Positions 23,497-30,942 of a stretch of DNA of 64,000 nt are shown here, piece after piece; the first letter of the stretch is position 1, and each line of letters begins with the position of its first letter. The translations under genes and the position numbers were made by a program. A model generated the notes under the pieces. It did not search any database. It was not told where the DNA came from and saw only the letters and a program-made list of their open reading frames with translations. The stretch is from Streptomyces sp. LUP47B (GTDB lineage: Bacteria > Actinomycetota > Actinomycetes > Streptomycetales > Streptomycetaceae), in contig NZ_MJAH01000005.1 in the NCBI RefSeq assembly GCF_001746295.1, forward strand, positions 117,723-181,722. The letters are read 5' to 3'.

Positions 23497-24474
23497 ATGA
23501 CCCATGTGCCGCCCCCGTTCGATCCCGAGCTCAGTGCCGCCCTGGATCTGATCAAGGACGTGATCTCGCCCGGTTTCACCGTCGACGAGATCGACGTCGT
23601 GCGCCAGGGACCGGGCATCGAGATGCTGGCCGACCTGGATCTGACGCTGGACGGGTTCTTCGAGGTGGAGGACCGTTCGGTGCCGGGATCTGCGGGCGCC
23701 CCCGAGATCTCACTGCTGATCTGCCGTCCCACCGGTCCGGCGACCGCGGGCACCGGACGTCCGGTGATCTACCACGTGCACGGCGGCGGCATGGTCCTCG
23801 GCACCAACCGGGTCGGGGTGGACGGTCCGCTGGCCTGGGCGAAGGAACTGGACGCGGTGGTGGTGTCGGTGGAGTACCGGCTGGCGCCCGAACATCCGCA
23901 TCCGGCGCCGGTCGAGGACGTCTACGCCGGGCTCGTGTGGACCTCCGAGCACGCCGAAGAGCTGGGCGGTGACCCCGAGCGGATCGTGATCGCCGGTGCG
24001 AGCGCGGGTGGCGGGCTGTCGGCGGCGCTGGCGCTGCTCACCCGGGACCGCAAGGGGCCGCGTCCGCTGGGGCAGCTGCTGATGTGTCCGATGCTGGACG
24101 ACCGCAATGACAGTCCCTCGACGTATCAGATGGCGGGGCTGGGCGTCTGGGACCGGACGGCCAACGAGACGGGCTGGACCGCGTTGCTGGGTGAACTGCG
24201 GGGCGGTCCCGACGTTCCGGCGTACGCGGCTCCGGCCCGGGCCGAGGACCTGTCGGGACTGCCGCCGGCCTTCCTCGACGTGGGGTCGGCGGAGACGTTC
24301 CGGGACGAGGTCGTCGCCTACGCCTCGCGGATCTGGCAGGCGGGCGGGGTGGCGGAGCTGCATGTGTGGCCGGGAGGCTTCCACGGGTTCGACGGCTTCG
24401 CTCCGCAGGCGGCGTTGTCCCAGGCGGCGCGGGCGGCACATCTGGCGTGGCTGCGGAGGTTGCTGGGCAGTTAG
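23497..24474 (+). CDS. Alpha/beta hydrolase, hormone-sensitive-lipase family esterase
   Basis: This 325-residue esterase has the oxyanion-hole motif YHVHGGGMVLGTNR near residue 90 and the nucleophile elbow GASAGGGLSAA near residue 168. The catalytic Asp is in FLDVGSAETFRDE near 265 and the catalytic His in WPGGFHGFDGF near 296. It hydrolyses short-chain carboxylic esters; the natural substrate is unknown. There is no signal peptide, so it is cytoplasmic. The ATG at 23497 follows GAGGAGAAG. Confidence 0.9.
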   Translation: MTHVPPPFDPELSAALDLIKDVISPGFTVDEIDVVRQGPGIEMLADLDLTLDGFFEVEDRSVPGSAGAPEISLLICRPTGPATAGTGRPVIYHVHGGGMVLGTNRVGVDGPLAWAKELDAVVVSVEYRLAPEHPHPAPVEDVYAGLVWTSEHAEELGGDPERIVIAGASAGGGLSAALALLTRDRKGPRPLGQLLMCPMLDDRNDSPSTYQMAGLGVWDRTANETGWTALLGELRGGPDVPAYAAPARAEDLSGLPPAFLDVGSAETFRDEVVAYASRIWQAGGVAELHVWPGGFHGFDGFAPQAALSQAARAAHLAWLRRLLGS

Positions 24475-24546
24475 GGGGGCGGGTGGAGGCGCGTGGGGAG
24501 GCACGGGAGGAAGCGCCACGGGCGGACGTCGGGCGGCTGCGATGTG

Positions 24547-24720
24547 GCTCCGCCATGCGGGGACGTATCGCTCCGCCACGTGGGGACGTGTGGCTCCGCC
24601 ACGTGGGGACGTATCGCTCCGCCACGTAGGGACGTATCGCTCCGCCACGTAGGAACGTATCGCTCCGCCACGTAGGAACGTATCGCTCCGCCACGTAGGG
24701 ACGTGTGGCTCCGCCACGTG
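24547..24720 (+). repeat. Tandem array of seven 23-bp repeats plus a partial copy
   Basis: Seven consecutive units begin at 24547, 24570, 24593, 24616, 24639, 24662 and 24685, with a 13-bp partial copy at 24708. Each unit starts with GCTCCGCCACGT and continues with a variable R-GGRACGTRTS segment. Units differ at a few positions only (CACGTGG or CACGTAGG; GTATC or GTGTG). The array fills the space between the esterase stop and the PucR-like gene. The period is not a multiple of three, so the array is not a coding repeat. Expansion and contraction between strains is likely. Confidence 0.9.
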
Positions 24721-24795
24721 AGCGCGCGGCCAGCCATGTCACAGTCCCGCGTCCCGTGGGGGCGCTCCGCGTCCCCGATGGCGCACCATGGGCGT

Positions 24796-25785
24796 ATGAA
24801 AGAGCTGGCCGGGCGTCTCACCGCGCTGGATCCGGACGCCGGTGCCGCCGTCCGGGTCATCGCCTACTTCGATCGGCTGTCCGAGGCTCGCGCGGGGCTG
24901 GAGGCGTTGGTGCGGGGGGCCGCCGTACTGGCCGGGGTGCCCGCCCGCCTGGTCGACGTCGAGCGGCGGGTGCGGGTTCGGGTCGAGGCCGACGGGACGC
25001 GCCGGGACTCCGGGGCGCCGCCGGACCCCGGCTGGCCCACGACCGCGCTCGCGCCCGGCGGGGTCGCCGCTCTGTGGCTGGAGCGGGCCGCGGCGGCGCC
25101 CAGTGTGGTCGACGCGGTGATCCTGGAGCGGGCCGCGGGGGCCGTACGGCTCGTGCTGGACCGTACGCGGGGACGCGCGCCCGTCGATGATCCGGCGCTG
25201 GTCGAGACCGTGCTGGACGCCACGGCCCCCGAGGCCGCCCGGCTGCACGCGGCACGTGGGCTCGGGCTGGACCCCGCGGCGTCCGCGCGTGCGCTGGCCC
25301 CGCTCGACGGACGGCCCCGGATCATTGCCGGGCGGGCGGACTCCGTACTGCCCGCGGGGCGGGTCGGGGTGGGGCCCGCCGTGCCCGTGCTCGAACTGCC
25401 GCAGTCCTGCGCGGACGCCCGTACCGCGCTGCGGTTCACCGCCGAGGGCACGGCTCAGGATCCTGGACCGAAGATCGTGTACGCCGACGAGCTGGGCGGC
25501 GTCGCGCTCCTGGCCGACCTCGTCGCGCCGGGCGCCGACCCGCCGCCGGACGTCCAGGCGCTGGAGGCGGCGGGGGCGGCCGCGCCCTGGCTGCTCGGTA
25601 CGTTGCACGCCGTGGTCTCGACGGCGAGCCTGCGTGCGGCTGCCGCCGAGATCAACGTCCATCACTCCACGCTCCAGGACCGGCTGTCCCACGCGGAGCA
25701 TCTGCTGGGCTGGCCGTTGCGCACACCTCAGGGGCGACTGCGACTACAACTGGCCCTGACCATGCGGCACTTGGCACGGTCGTAG
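24796..25785 (+). CDS. PucR-like helix-turn-helix regulator
   Basis: This 329-residue protein has no recognised N-terminal domain beyond Ala/Leu-rich helices. Its C-terminal end carries the PucR-type helix-turn-helix (TLHAVVSTASLRAAAAEIN, then HHSTLQDRLSHAEHLLGW) followed by the terminal helix RLRLQLALTMRHLARS. PucR-type proteins often respond to small catabolic ligands. The start MKELAGRL at 24796 is chosen; an ATG at 24778 is a possible alternative. The 23-bp repeat array ends about 75 bp upstream and may affect its promoter. Confidence 0.78.
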   Translation: MKELAGRLTALDPDAGAAVRVIAYFDRLSEARAGLEALVRGAAVLAGVPARLVDVERRVRVRVEADGTRRDSGAPPDPGWPTTALAPGGVAALWLERAAAAPSVVDAVILERAAGAVRLVLDRTRGRAPVDDPALVETVLDATAPEAARLHAARGLGLDPAASARALAPLDGRPRIIAGRADSVLPAGRVGVGPAVPVLELPQSCADARTALRFTAEGTAQDPGPKIVYADELGGVALLADLVAPGADPPPDVQALEAAGAAAPWLLGTLHAVVSTASLRAAAAEINVHHSTLQDRLSHAEHLLGWPLRTPQGRLRLQLALTMRHLARS

Positions 25786-25800
25786 CGGGAGGGCGGAGGG

Positions 25801-26154
25801 TCAGCGGAACTCGTGCACGACCTCGATCACGCCGACGATGTGCGCGTTGAACTCGTCGAGCTCCTCGGCCGGGACCCACAGTTCGAGGATCGTGCGGCCA
25901 CCCGCCTGCTGGACGGGATAGCGGCTCAGGAAGTCCGACTCGACCTCGAAGCGGGTCACGAAGCCGGCGCCGTCGTGCTTGACGTTCCAGTCCCTGGCGA
26001 TCCTGATCGCGTAGTCCTCGTTGAGGACCGGGTAGAAGATCGGCTGCTCGGGCAGCCTCGGCGGCCAGGCACGCCAGTCGAGCTCCCGGACCAGGTCCAG
26101 CTCCTTCGGGCCGGTCGGGCGCCAGAGGGTCGTGGTGGAGGGCCGGGTCGTCAT
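25801..26154 (-). CDS. Conserved actinobacterial protein, function unknown (often labelled ADP-ribosylation/crystallin J1)
   Basis: This 117-residue protein begins with LWRPTGPKELDLVRE and contains WRAWPPRLPEQPIFYPVLNEDYA, AGFVTRFEVESDFLSRYPVQ and ILELWVPAEELDEFNAHIVG. I recall near-identical families in many actinomycetes under the label 'ADP-ribosylation/crystallin J1', but no catalytic residues of ADP-ribosylhydrolases are visible, so the label should not be taken as function. It is divergent from a MarR gene, with a palindrome in the promoter. Confidence 0.7.
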   Translation of the reverse strand: MTTRPSTTTLWRPTGPKELDLVRELDWRAWPPRLPEQPIFYPVLNEDYAIRIARDWNVKHDGAGFVTRFEVESDFLSRYPVQQAGGRTILELWVPAEELDEFNAHIVGVIEVVHEFR

Positions 26155-26196
26155 CGGAGTCGCTCTCTGCGGGTGCGGGTGCCGGTGGGGGCGCTG

Positions 26197-26215
26197 ATAG
26201 TTGCGCGCGCACTAT
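26197..26215. promoter_or_regulatory. Candidate MarR operator
   Basis: ATAG-T-TGCGCGCGCA-CTAT is a perfect 10-bp palindrome (TGCGCGCGCA) flanked by ATAG and CTAT, with one unpaired T. It lies between the divergent gene pair at 26154 and 26290, where a MarR repressor would bind. Confidence 0.6.
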
Positions 26216-26289
26216 AGAAGCAGACGCTGGAAGTTTCGGCGATGCAATATCCTGGACGTACCCGTACCGGGACGGAGGAAGCAGGCCCC

Positions 26290-26748
26290 ATGACCGCCAC
26301 AGACCCCGCACTGACCGCCCTCGCCCAGGGCTGGTGCGCGCTCTCCCTGCTGCACGGACGGATCGAGGCCCACATCGAGCGCGCCCTGCAGGCCGGACAC
26401 GACCTCAGCGTGCGCGAGTACTCCCTGCTCGACGTCCTGGGCCGCCAGCACGACGGCGAGGGCGGGCATCTGCAGATGAAGCAGGTCGCCGACGCCGTCG
26501 TCCTCAGCCAGAGCGCCACCACCCGCCTGGTGACCCGCCTCGAGGACCGCGGCCTGCTCTCCCGCTACCTCTGCCCCACCGACCGCCGCGGCATCTACAC
26601 CGACGTCACCGACGCCGGCCGCACCCTCCTCGAACAAGCCCGCCCCACCAACGAGAGGGCCCTCCGCGAAGCCCTCGACCAGGCAGCCACCAACCCCGAA
26701 CTCGCCCCCCTCGTACGAGCTCTCGAAGCCCACCGCGTCCCGGCCTGA
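26290..26748 (+). CDS. MarR family transcriptional regulator
   Basis: This 152-residue winged-helix repressor has LSVREYSLLDVLGRQ, the recognition segment MKQVADAVVLSQSATTRLVTRLEDRGLLSR near residues 55-85 and the wing CPTDRRGIYTDVTDAGR. A GGAGG lies 11 nt before the ATG at 26290. It is divergent from the small conserved gene at 25801-26154, with the palindrome at 26197-26215 between them, so autoregulation and control of that gene are likely. Confidence 0.9.
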   Translation: MTATDPALTALAQGWCALSLLHGRIEAHIERALQAGHDLSVREYSLLDVLGRQHDGEGGHLQMKQVADAVVLSQSATTRLVTRLEDRGLLSRYLCPTDRRGIYTDVTDAGRTLLEQARPTNERALREALDQAATNPELAPLVRALEAHRVPA

Positions 26749-26830
26749 CTGGAACGCCGTTCACCGAGGTGACGCCTCGTCCGAGGCCATCGCGACGATG
26801 CCCGGCAAGACACCCGCCGCCGTGACCCCG

Positions 26831-27210
26831 ACCGACCCCTGCGGGACACCGATCCGTCGTCCGCAGCTCCCTGCGCCTCACGGTTTCCGGCGGGTGCCAG
26901 TGCCGGTCGACACCGGCTGATGGAAGGAACCGGCGGCGCCGGGCAGTCCGGACTGCGGATGGCGCTGACAGCGACCGATCCCTGCGGGACACCGATCCGG
27001 TCGTCCACGGCCCCCTGCGCCTCACGGTTTCCGGCGGGTGCCAGTGCCGGTCGACACCGGCTGATGGAAGGAACCGGCGGCGCCGGGCAGTCCGGACTGC
27101 GCATGACGCTGACCGCGACCGACCCCTGCCGGACACCGAGCCGGTCGTCCACGGCCCCCTGCACCTCACGGGTTCCGGCAGGGCGCGCCACCGCCGGTCG
27201 ACACCGGCTG
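26831..27210. repeat. Direct repeats of 143-144 bp (two full copies plus a 93-bp third)
   Basis: Copy 1 is 26831-26973, copy 2 is 26974-27117 and a more diverged partial copy 3 is 27118-27210. Copies 1 and 2 are nearly identical from the GCGCCTCACGG segment onward. Each full copy contains the perfect palindrome GCAGTCCGGACTGC (26943-26956 and 27087-27100) and each of the three contains CCGGTCGACACCGG. The 144-bp period is divisible by three, so frames stay open through the array on both strands. No start signal or family match supports a protein. The flanks 26749-26830 and 27211-27275 show nothing recognisable. Confidence 0.85.
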
Positions 27211-27275
27211 CCGGACGGAGGGGGCACACGGCATCAGCCGCGCCCTGCCCGATGCGCACGGCTGAAGGCGCGAGG

Positions 27276-27341
27276 ACCGTCCGCCTCCGGGAGGAATTGC
27301 CGCTGACCGCCACGGGCAAGGTCTTCAAGGACCAGCGGTGA
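27276..27341 (+). pseudogene. C-terminal remnant of an acyl-CoA ligase (AMP-binding enzyme)
   Basis: In one frame the sequence reads TVRLREELPLTATGKVFKDQR and then stop (TGA at 27339-27341). This matches the invariant C-terminal motif of acyl-CoA synthetases, in which the Lys of TGK is the catalytic lysine of the adenylation reaction. Nothing upstream in any frame continues the enzyme, so only about 20 codons survive. The 144-bp repeats lie where the rest of the gene should be. The downstream genes (CoA-transferase, acyl-CoA dehydrogenase, EtfBA) are a context in which such a ligase would be expected. Confidence 0.65.
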
Positions 27342-27382
27342 AGCAAAGCGCCGCGTATCTCGCAGACGAACGGAGATTCAGC

Positions 27383-27649
27383 GTGACGACGAACCAGGCC
27401 ACCGCACCGGGCGAGGACATCTCACTCACTCGGCTGGAGCGTCTCGACGAGGAGATCATCGCGCTGCTCGCGCGCCGACGCGAGATGGCTCAGGAACTCC
27501 CCGCCCCGGCCCGGGCCCGCGCCGTCGACCCCGGTTTCGTGGAGGCCGTACGGGACATAACGGACCGCTACCGACAGGAGCTCGGCGGGGCGGGTGAGCT
27601 CGTCGCACGCGCGGTCCTGGTCCTGTGCCATCCGGGCCGCCAGAACTGA
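27383..27649 (+). CDS. Small chorismate mutase-like (AroQ-type) protein
   Basis: This 88-residue helical protein has TRLERLDEEIIALLARRREMAQEL at residues 16-39, in the manner of the first helix of AroQ chorismate mutases. VEAVRDITDRYRQELGGAG and a final helix follow. The family's first-helix Arg is present, but not all catalytic residues can be confirmed, so it may be an inactive or repurposed member. The GTG at 27383 has GGAG 7 nt upstream; a further GTG at 27338 would overlap the ligase remnant's stop. It precedes the CoA-transferase gene by 134 bp with its own promoter between, so it may not belong to that operon. Confidence 0.6.
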   Translation: MTTNQATAPGEDISLTRLERLDEEIIALLARRREMAQELPAPARARAVDPGFVEAVRDITDRYRQELGGAGELVARAVLVLCHPGRQN

Positions 27650-27746
27650 GCGGCGGGCGCCCGAAGGGCCGTACAAAGCGGCGTGGGTGATCTAGCCGAC
27701 AGTCCCGTGGTGGCGAAGAGCACAGGTCGTGACGCTGCGACGGTCG

Positions 27747-27776
27747 TTGACACCCTCTTGGATTTGGCCGTACAAA
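27747..27776 (+). promoter_or_regulatory. Sigma-70-type promoter for the CoA-transferase operon
   Basis: TTGACA (27747-27752) and TACAAA (27771-27776) are separated by 18 bp. The -10 element ends 7 nt before the ATG at 27784, which places the transcription start at or next to the start codon, so the mRNA may be leaderless. AAAAGG 4 nt before the ATG could instead act as a ribosome binding site from a longer transcript. GGCCGTACAAA also occurs near 27668, about 100 bp upstream. Confidence 0.55.
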
Positions 27777-27783
27777 AGGCCCC

Positions 27784-28977
27784 ATGAGCGTGCCGCAGCT
27801 TCCCCTGTCCGGGGTCACGGTGGTCAGCCTGGAGCAGGCCGTGGCCGCGCCCTACGCCACCCGTCAACTCGCCGACCTCGGCGCCAGGGTGATCAAGGTG
27901 GAGCGGCCGGGCGAGGGTGACTTCGCCCGCCGCTACGACACGACCGTGCACGGCCACTCCAGCTACTTCGTGTGGCTCAACCGGTCCAAGGAGTCGCTCA
28001 CGCTGGACCTCAAGGACCCGCGCGGCCTCGAGATCCTGCGCCAACTCCTCGACGGCGCAGACGTGTTCGTACAGAACCTGGCTCCGGGCGCGGCCGGCCG
28101 GCTGGGCCTGGGCGTGGACGTCCTCGCCGAGCGCCGGCCGCGGCTGATCCCGTGCACGATCTCCGGATACGGCACCGACGGGCCGTGGGCCGACCGCAAG
28201 TCGTACGACCTGCTCGTGCAGTGCCAGACGGGCCTGGTGTCGCTGACCGGGACCGCCGAGGAGACCGCGCGGGTCGGGATCTCGGTCGCCGACATCGCGG
28301 CCGGGATGTACGCCTACAGCGGCGTCCTCACCGCCCTGTACACCCGGGCCACCACCGGCAGGGTCCACCCGGTGGAGGTGTCCCTGTTCGAGGCACTGGC
28401 CGAGTGGATGAGCCAGCCGGCCAATTACACGCGTTACGGCGGAAGCCAGCCGCCGCGTCTGGGAACCCAGCACGCCACCATCGCCCCGTACGGCGCCTTC
28501 ACCGCCGCCGACGGCAAGGACGTGCTCTTCTCCATCCAGAACGAACGCGAGTGGCTCGCCCTCTGTGCGCACTTCCTACGGCGGCCCGAGCTGGCCGAGG
28601 ATCCGCGCTTCGCCACCGGCTCCGCCCGGGTCGCCCACCGCGAGGAACTCAACGCCGTGGTCGCGGAGCGGATCGCGTGCTCCGATGCCGCAGAGGTCCT
28701 GAAGGATCTGGAGGACATCGGCATCGCGTGTGCCGGGGTGAATGACGTCGCCGCGTTCCTCGACCATCCGGTCCTGGCCGCCCGCGGCCGCTGGCACGAG
28801 GTCGCCGTTCCCGGTGGGGCCACGGTGGAGGCGCTGCTGCCCCCGGCCGACCTCGCGGGACTGCCCGCCCGTATGGACCCGGTCCCGGCGGTGGGCGAGC
28901 ACACCGAGGCGATCCTCACGGAGCTCGGCCGTACCGGCGACGACATCGCGGCGCTGCGTGCCGACGCGGTCGTCTGA
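27784..28977 (+). CDS. CaiB/BaiF (class III) CoA-transferase
   Basis: This 397-residue enzyme moves CoA from an acyl-CoA donor to a carboxylic acid acceptor. The N-terminal motif is SGVTVVSLEQAVAAPYATRQLADLGARVIKVERPGEGD, residues 9-46. The catalytic Asp is D142 in KSYDLLVQCQTGL, and the small domain has DGKDVLFSIQNEREW near 240. The length is normal. It starts a cluster with an acyl-CoA dehydrogenase, a GntR regulator and both ETF subunits. That implies activation of an unknown acid by CoA transfer, then flavin-dependent alpha,beta-oxidation with electrons passed to the dedicated ETF. The substrate is unknown. Confidence 0.9.
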   Translation: MSVPQLPLSGVTVVSLEQAVAAPYATRQLADLGARVIKVERPGEGDFARRYDTTVHGHSSYFVWLNRSKESLTLDLKDPRGLEILRQLLDGADVFVQNLAPGAAGRLGLGVDVLAERRPRLIPCTISGYGTDGPWADRKSYDLLVQCQTGLVSLTGTAEETARVGISVADIAAGMYAYSGVLTALYTRATTGRVHPVEVSLFEALAEWMSQPANYTRYGGSQPPRLGTQHATIAPYGAFTAADGKDVLFSIQNEREWLALCAHFLRRPELAEDPRFATGSARVAHREELNAVVAERIACSDAAEVLKDLEDIGIACAGVNDVAAFLDHPVLAARGRWHEVAVPGGATVEALLPPADLAGLPARMDPVPAVGEHTEAILTELGRTGDDIAALRADAVV

Positions 28978-29003
28978 GGCCTGGACCGGAGGAGGCACGA
29001 GCG

Positions 29004-30170
29004 ATGGGCGTTCAGGACATCCTCTCCGACGACGAGCGTCTCGTCGTACGGACCGTGCGCGAGTTCGTCGACAGGGAAGTTCGGCCCGTCGTCCGGGAGT
29101 TGGAGCACAGCGACACCTACCCCGAGCATCTCATCGAGAGGATGAAGGAACTCGGCGTCTACGGCCTGGCGATCCCCGAGGAGTACGGCGGCAACCCCGT
29201 CTCCACGCCCTGCTTCGTCCTGGTCACCGAGGAGCTCGCGCGCGGCTGGATGAGCCTGGCCGGGGCGATGGGCGGGCACACCGTCGTCGCCAAGCTGCTC
29301 CTCCACTTCGGGACCGAGGAGCAGAAGAACCGCTGCCTGCCCAGGATGGCCACCGGAGAGCTGCGCGCCACCATGGCGCTGACCGAGCCGAGTGTCGGCA
29401 GCGATCTCCAGTCGATCACCACTGTCGCCCGCCGCGAGGGCGACGAGTACGTCGTCGACGGGGCGAAGACCTGGATCACCAACTCCCGCCGCTCCGGTTT
29501 GATCGCCCTTCTCTGCAAAACCGACCCGCTGGCCGAACCGCGCCACACGGGCATCTCCGTGCTGCTCGCCGAACATGGTCCCGGCCTTGTCGTCTCCCGT
29601 GACCTGCCCAAGCTCGGCTACAAGGGCGTGGAGAGCTGCGAGTTGAGCTTCGAGGGTTACCGGGCCCCCGTCGACGCCCTGTTGGGCGGCACGGAGGGAC
29701 GCGGCTTCGCCCAGATGATGAAGGGGCTGGAGACCGGACGGCTCCAAGTGGCCGCCCGTGCCCTGGGCGTGGGGCGGGCCGCGCTGGAGGACTCGCTGCG
29801 CTACGCCCAGGAGCGCGAGAGCTTCGGCAAGCCGATCTGGCGCCACCAGGCTATCGGCACCTACCTCGCCGACATGGCGACGAAGCTGACGGCCGCCCGC
29901 CAACTCGTGCTGTACGCGGCCCGGGAGGCCGACGCCGGACGCCGGGTCGACATGGAGGCCGGCATGGCCAAGCTGTTCGCGTCGGAGACGGCGATGGAGC
30001 TCGCGCTCAACGCCGTACGGATTCACGGTGGTTACGGATACTCCACCGAGTTCGACGTCGAACGGTACTTCCGGGACGCACCGCTGATGATCGTTGGCGA
30101 GGGAACCAACGAGATCCAACGCAACGTGATCGCGGCCCAGTTGGTGGCGCGGGGTGGTCTCGATGGCTGA
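29004..30170 (+). CDS. Acyl-CoA dehydrogenase
   Basis: This 388-residue FAD enzyme is of usual length. The N-terminal helical domain is followed by MALTEPSVGSDLQSI (residues 124-138, FAD/substrate loop) and KTWITNSRRS near 155-163. The C-terminal domain has ARALGVGRAALEDSLRYAQERESFGKPI near 251-278 and the terminal motif RIHGGYGYSTEFDVERYFRD, then VGEGTNEIQR. Glu366 in GEGTNE is the expected catalytic base position. It oxidises an acyl-CoA and reduces the ETF encoded downstream. The ATG at 29004 has GGAGGAGG upstream, 26 bp after the CoA-transferase stop. Its stop overlaps the start of the GntR gene. Confidence 0.92.
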   Translation: MGVQDILSDDERLVVRTVREFVDREVRPVVRELEHSDTYPEHLIERMKELGVYGLAIPEEYGGNPVSTPCFVLVTEELARGWMSLAGAMGGHTVVAKLLLHFGTEEQKNRCLPRMATGELRATMALTEPSVGSDLQSITTVARREGDEYVVDGAKTWITNSRRSGLIALLCKTDPLAEPRHTGISVLLAEHGPGLVVSRDLPKLGYKGVESCELSFEGYRAPVDALLGGTEGRGFAQMMKGLETGRLQVAARALGVGRAALEDSLRYAQERESFGKPIWRHQAIGTYLADMATKLTAARQLVLYAAREADAGRRVDMEAGMAKLFASETAMELALNAVRIHGGYGYSTEFDVERYFRDAPLMIVGEGTNEIQRNVIAAQLVARGGLDG

Positions 30171-30909
30171 GCAGACTCAGCGCGACAGCATCTACCTGCG
30201 GCTGGCACGGGAGTTGCGGACTTCGATCCTGCGCCAGGACTTCCCGGAAGGGGTGCGGCTGCCGACCGAGGCCGAGCTGGCCGACCGGTTCGGGATCAGC
30301 CGCCAGACCGTACGGCGGGCGTTCCAGGACCTCGTCGCCGAAGGGCTGGTGCACCGGGTGCCGGGCCGGGGCACCTTCGCCACCACCCGCGAGGAGCAGT
30401 ACCTGCGTCAGTTCGGCTCGGTGGACGATCTGATGGGCCTGTCCATCGACACCCGCATGCAGGTCGTCACCCCCCTGTGCCGACGGGTCGACGTCGACGC
30501 GGCGGGACGGCTGGGCCTGCACAGCGACCAGGTGCACAAGGTCTCTTTCCTACGGCTGCACGAGGACACCGCGTTCTGCCACACCTCAGTGTTCCTGCCG
30601 CCGGAGGTCGGCCGGCTGCTGGAGTCGGTCCCGGAACTGGCCGAGCCCGGCACCGCCGGTGCCACCACCGTCATCGGACTGCTCGACGAGCGGCTGCCGG
30701 AGCCGATCGCCGAAGCCGAGCAGAGCATCACGGTCGCGGCGGCCGACGCCGGGATCGCCGGACACCTCGGGTGCGAACCGGGCCGTGCGCTGCTGCGCAT
30801 CGACCGGGTCTACCAGTCGGCGGCCGGACGGCTCGTGGAGCTGGCCGTCAGTCACTTCCTGCCCGAGCACTACTCGTATCGCGTACGGCTGCGGCGCAGC
30901 GGACGCTGA
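30163..30909 (+). CDS. GntR/HutC family transcriptional regulator with UTRA domain
   Basis: This 248-residue protein has the winged helix RLARELRTSILRQDFPEGVRLPTEAELADRFGISRQTVRRAFQDLVAEGLVHRVPGRGTF at residues 10-70 (broken by several turns). The UTRA effector domain follows, with DTAFCHTSVFLPPEV and PIAEAEQSITVAAAD near 180. The ATG at 30163 overlaps the acyl-CoA dehydrogenase stop by 8 nt. HutC-type members bind acids or sugars as inducers. Its position inside the operon makes it the likely local regulator responding to the pathway substrate. Confidence 0.9.
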   Translation: MAEQTQRDSIYLRLARELRTSILRQDFPEGVRLPTEAELADRFGISRQTVRRAFQDLVAEGLVHRVPGRGTFATTREEQYLRQFGSVDDLMGLSIDTRMQVVTPLCRRVDVDAAGRLGLHSDQVHKVSFLRLHEDTAFCHTSVFLPPEVGRLLESVPELAEPGTAGATTVIGLLDERLPEPIAEAEQSITVAAADAGIAGHLGCEPGRALLRIDRVYQSAAGRLVELAVSHFLPEHYSYRVRLRRSGR

Positions 30910-30942
30910 TGCCTTCCCACCCGCAAGAACCAGGAGAAGACC

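Noticed and set aside
23710..24717. Minus-strand open frames through the 23-bp repeats encoding a periodic peptide.
   Set aside because: The apparent 23-residue peptide period follows automatically from three 23-bp units (69 bp). The frames then run antisense through the esterase gene and have no start signals.
24547..24720. Possible CRISPR array.
   Set aside because: The 23-bp units are directly contiguous with no unique spacers, and no cas genes are present.
26595..27227. Minus-strand frame with a 48-residue repeated peptide.
   Set aside because: It is caused by the 144-bp repeat period being divisible by three. The frame continues antisense through the MarR gene and matches no family.
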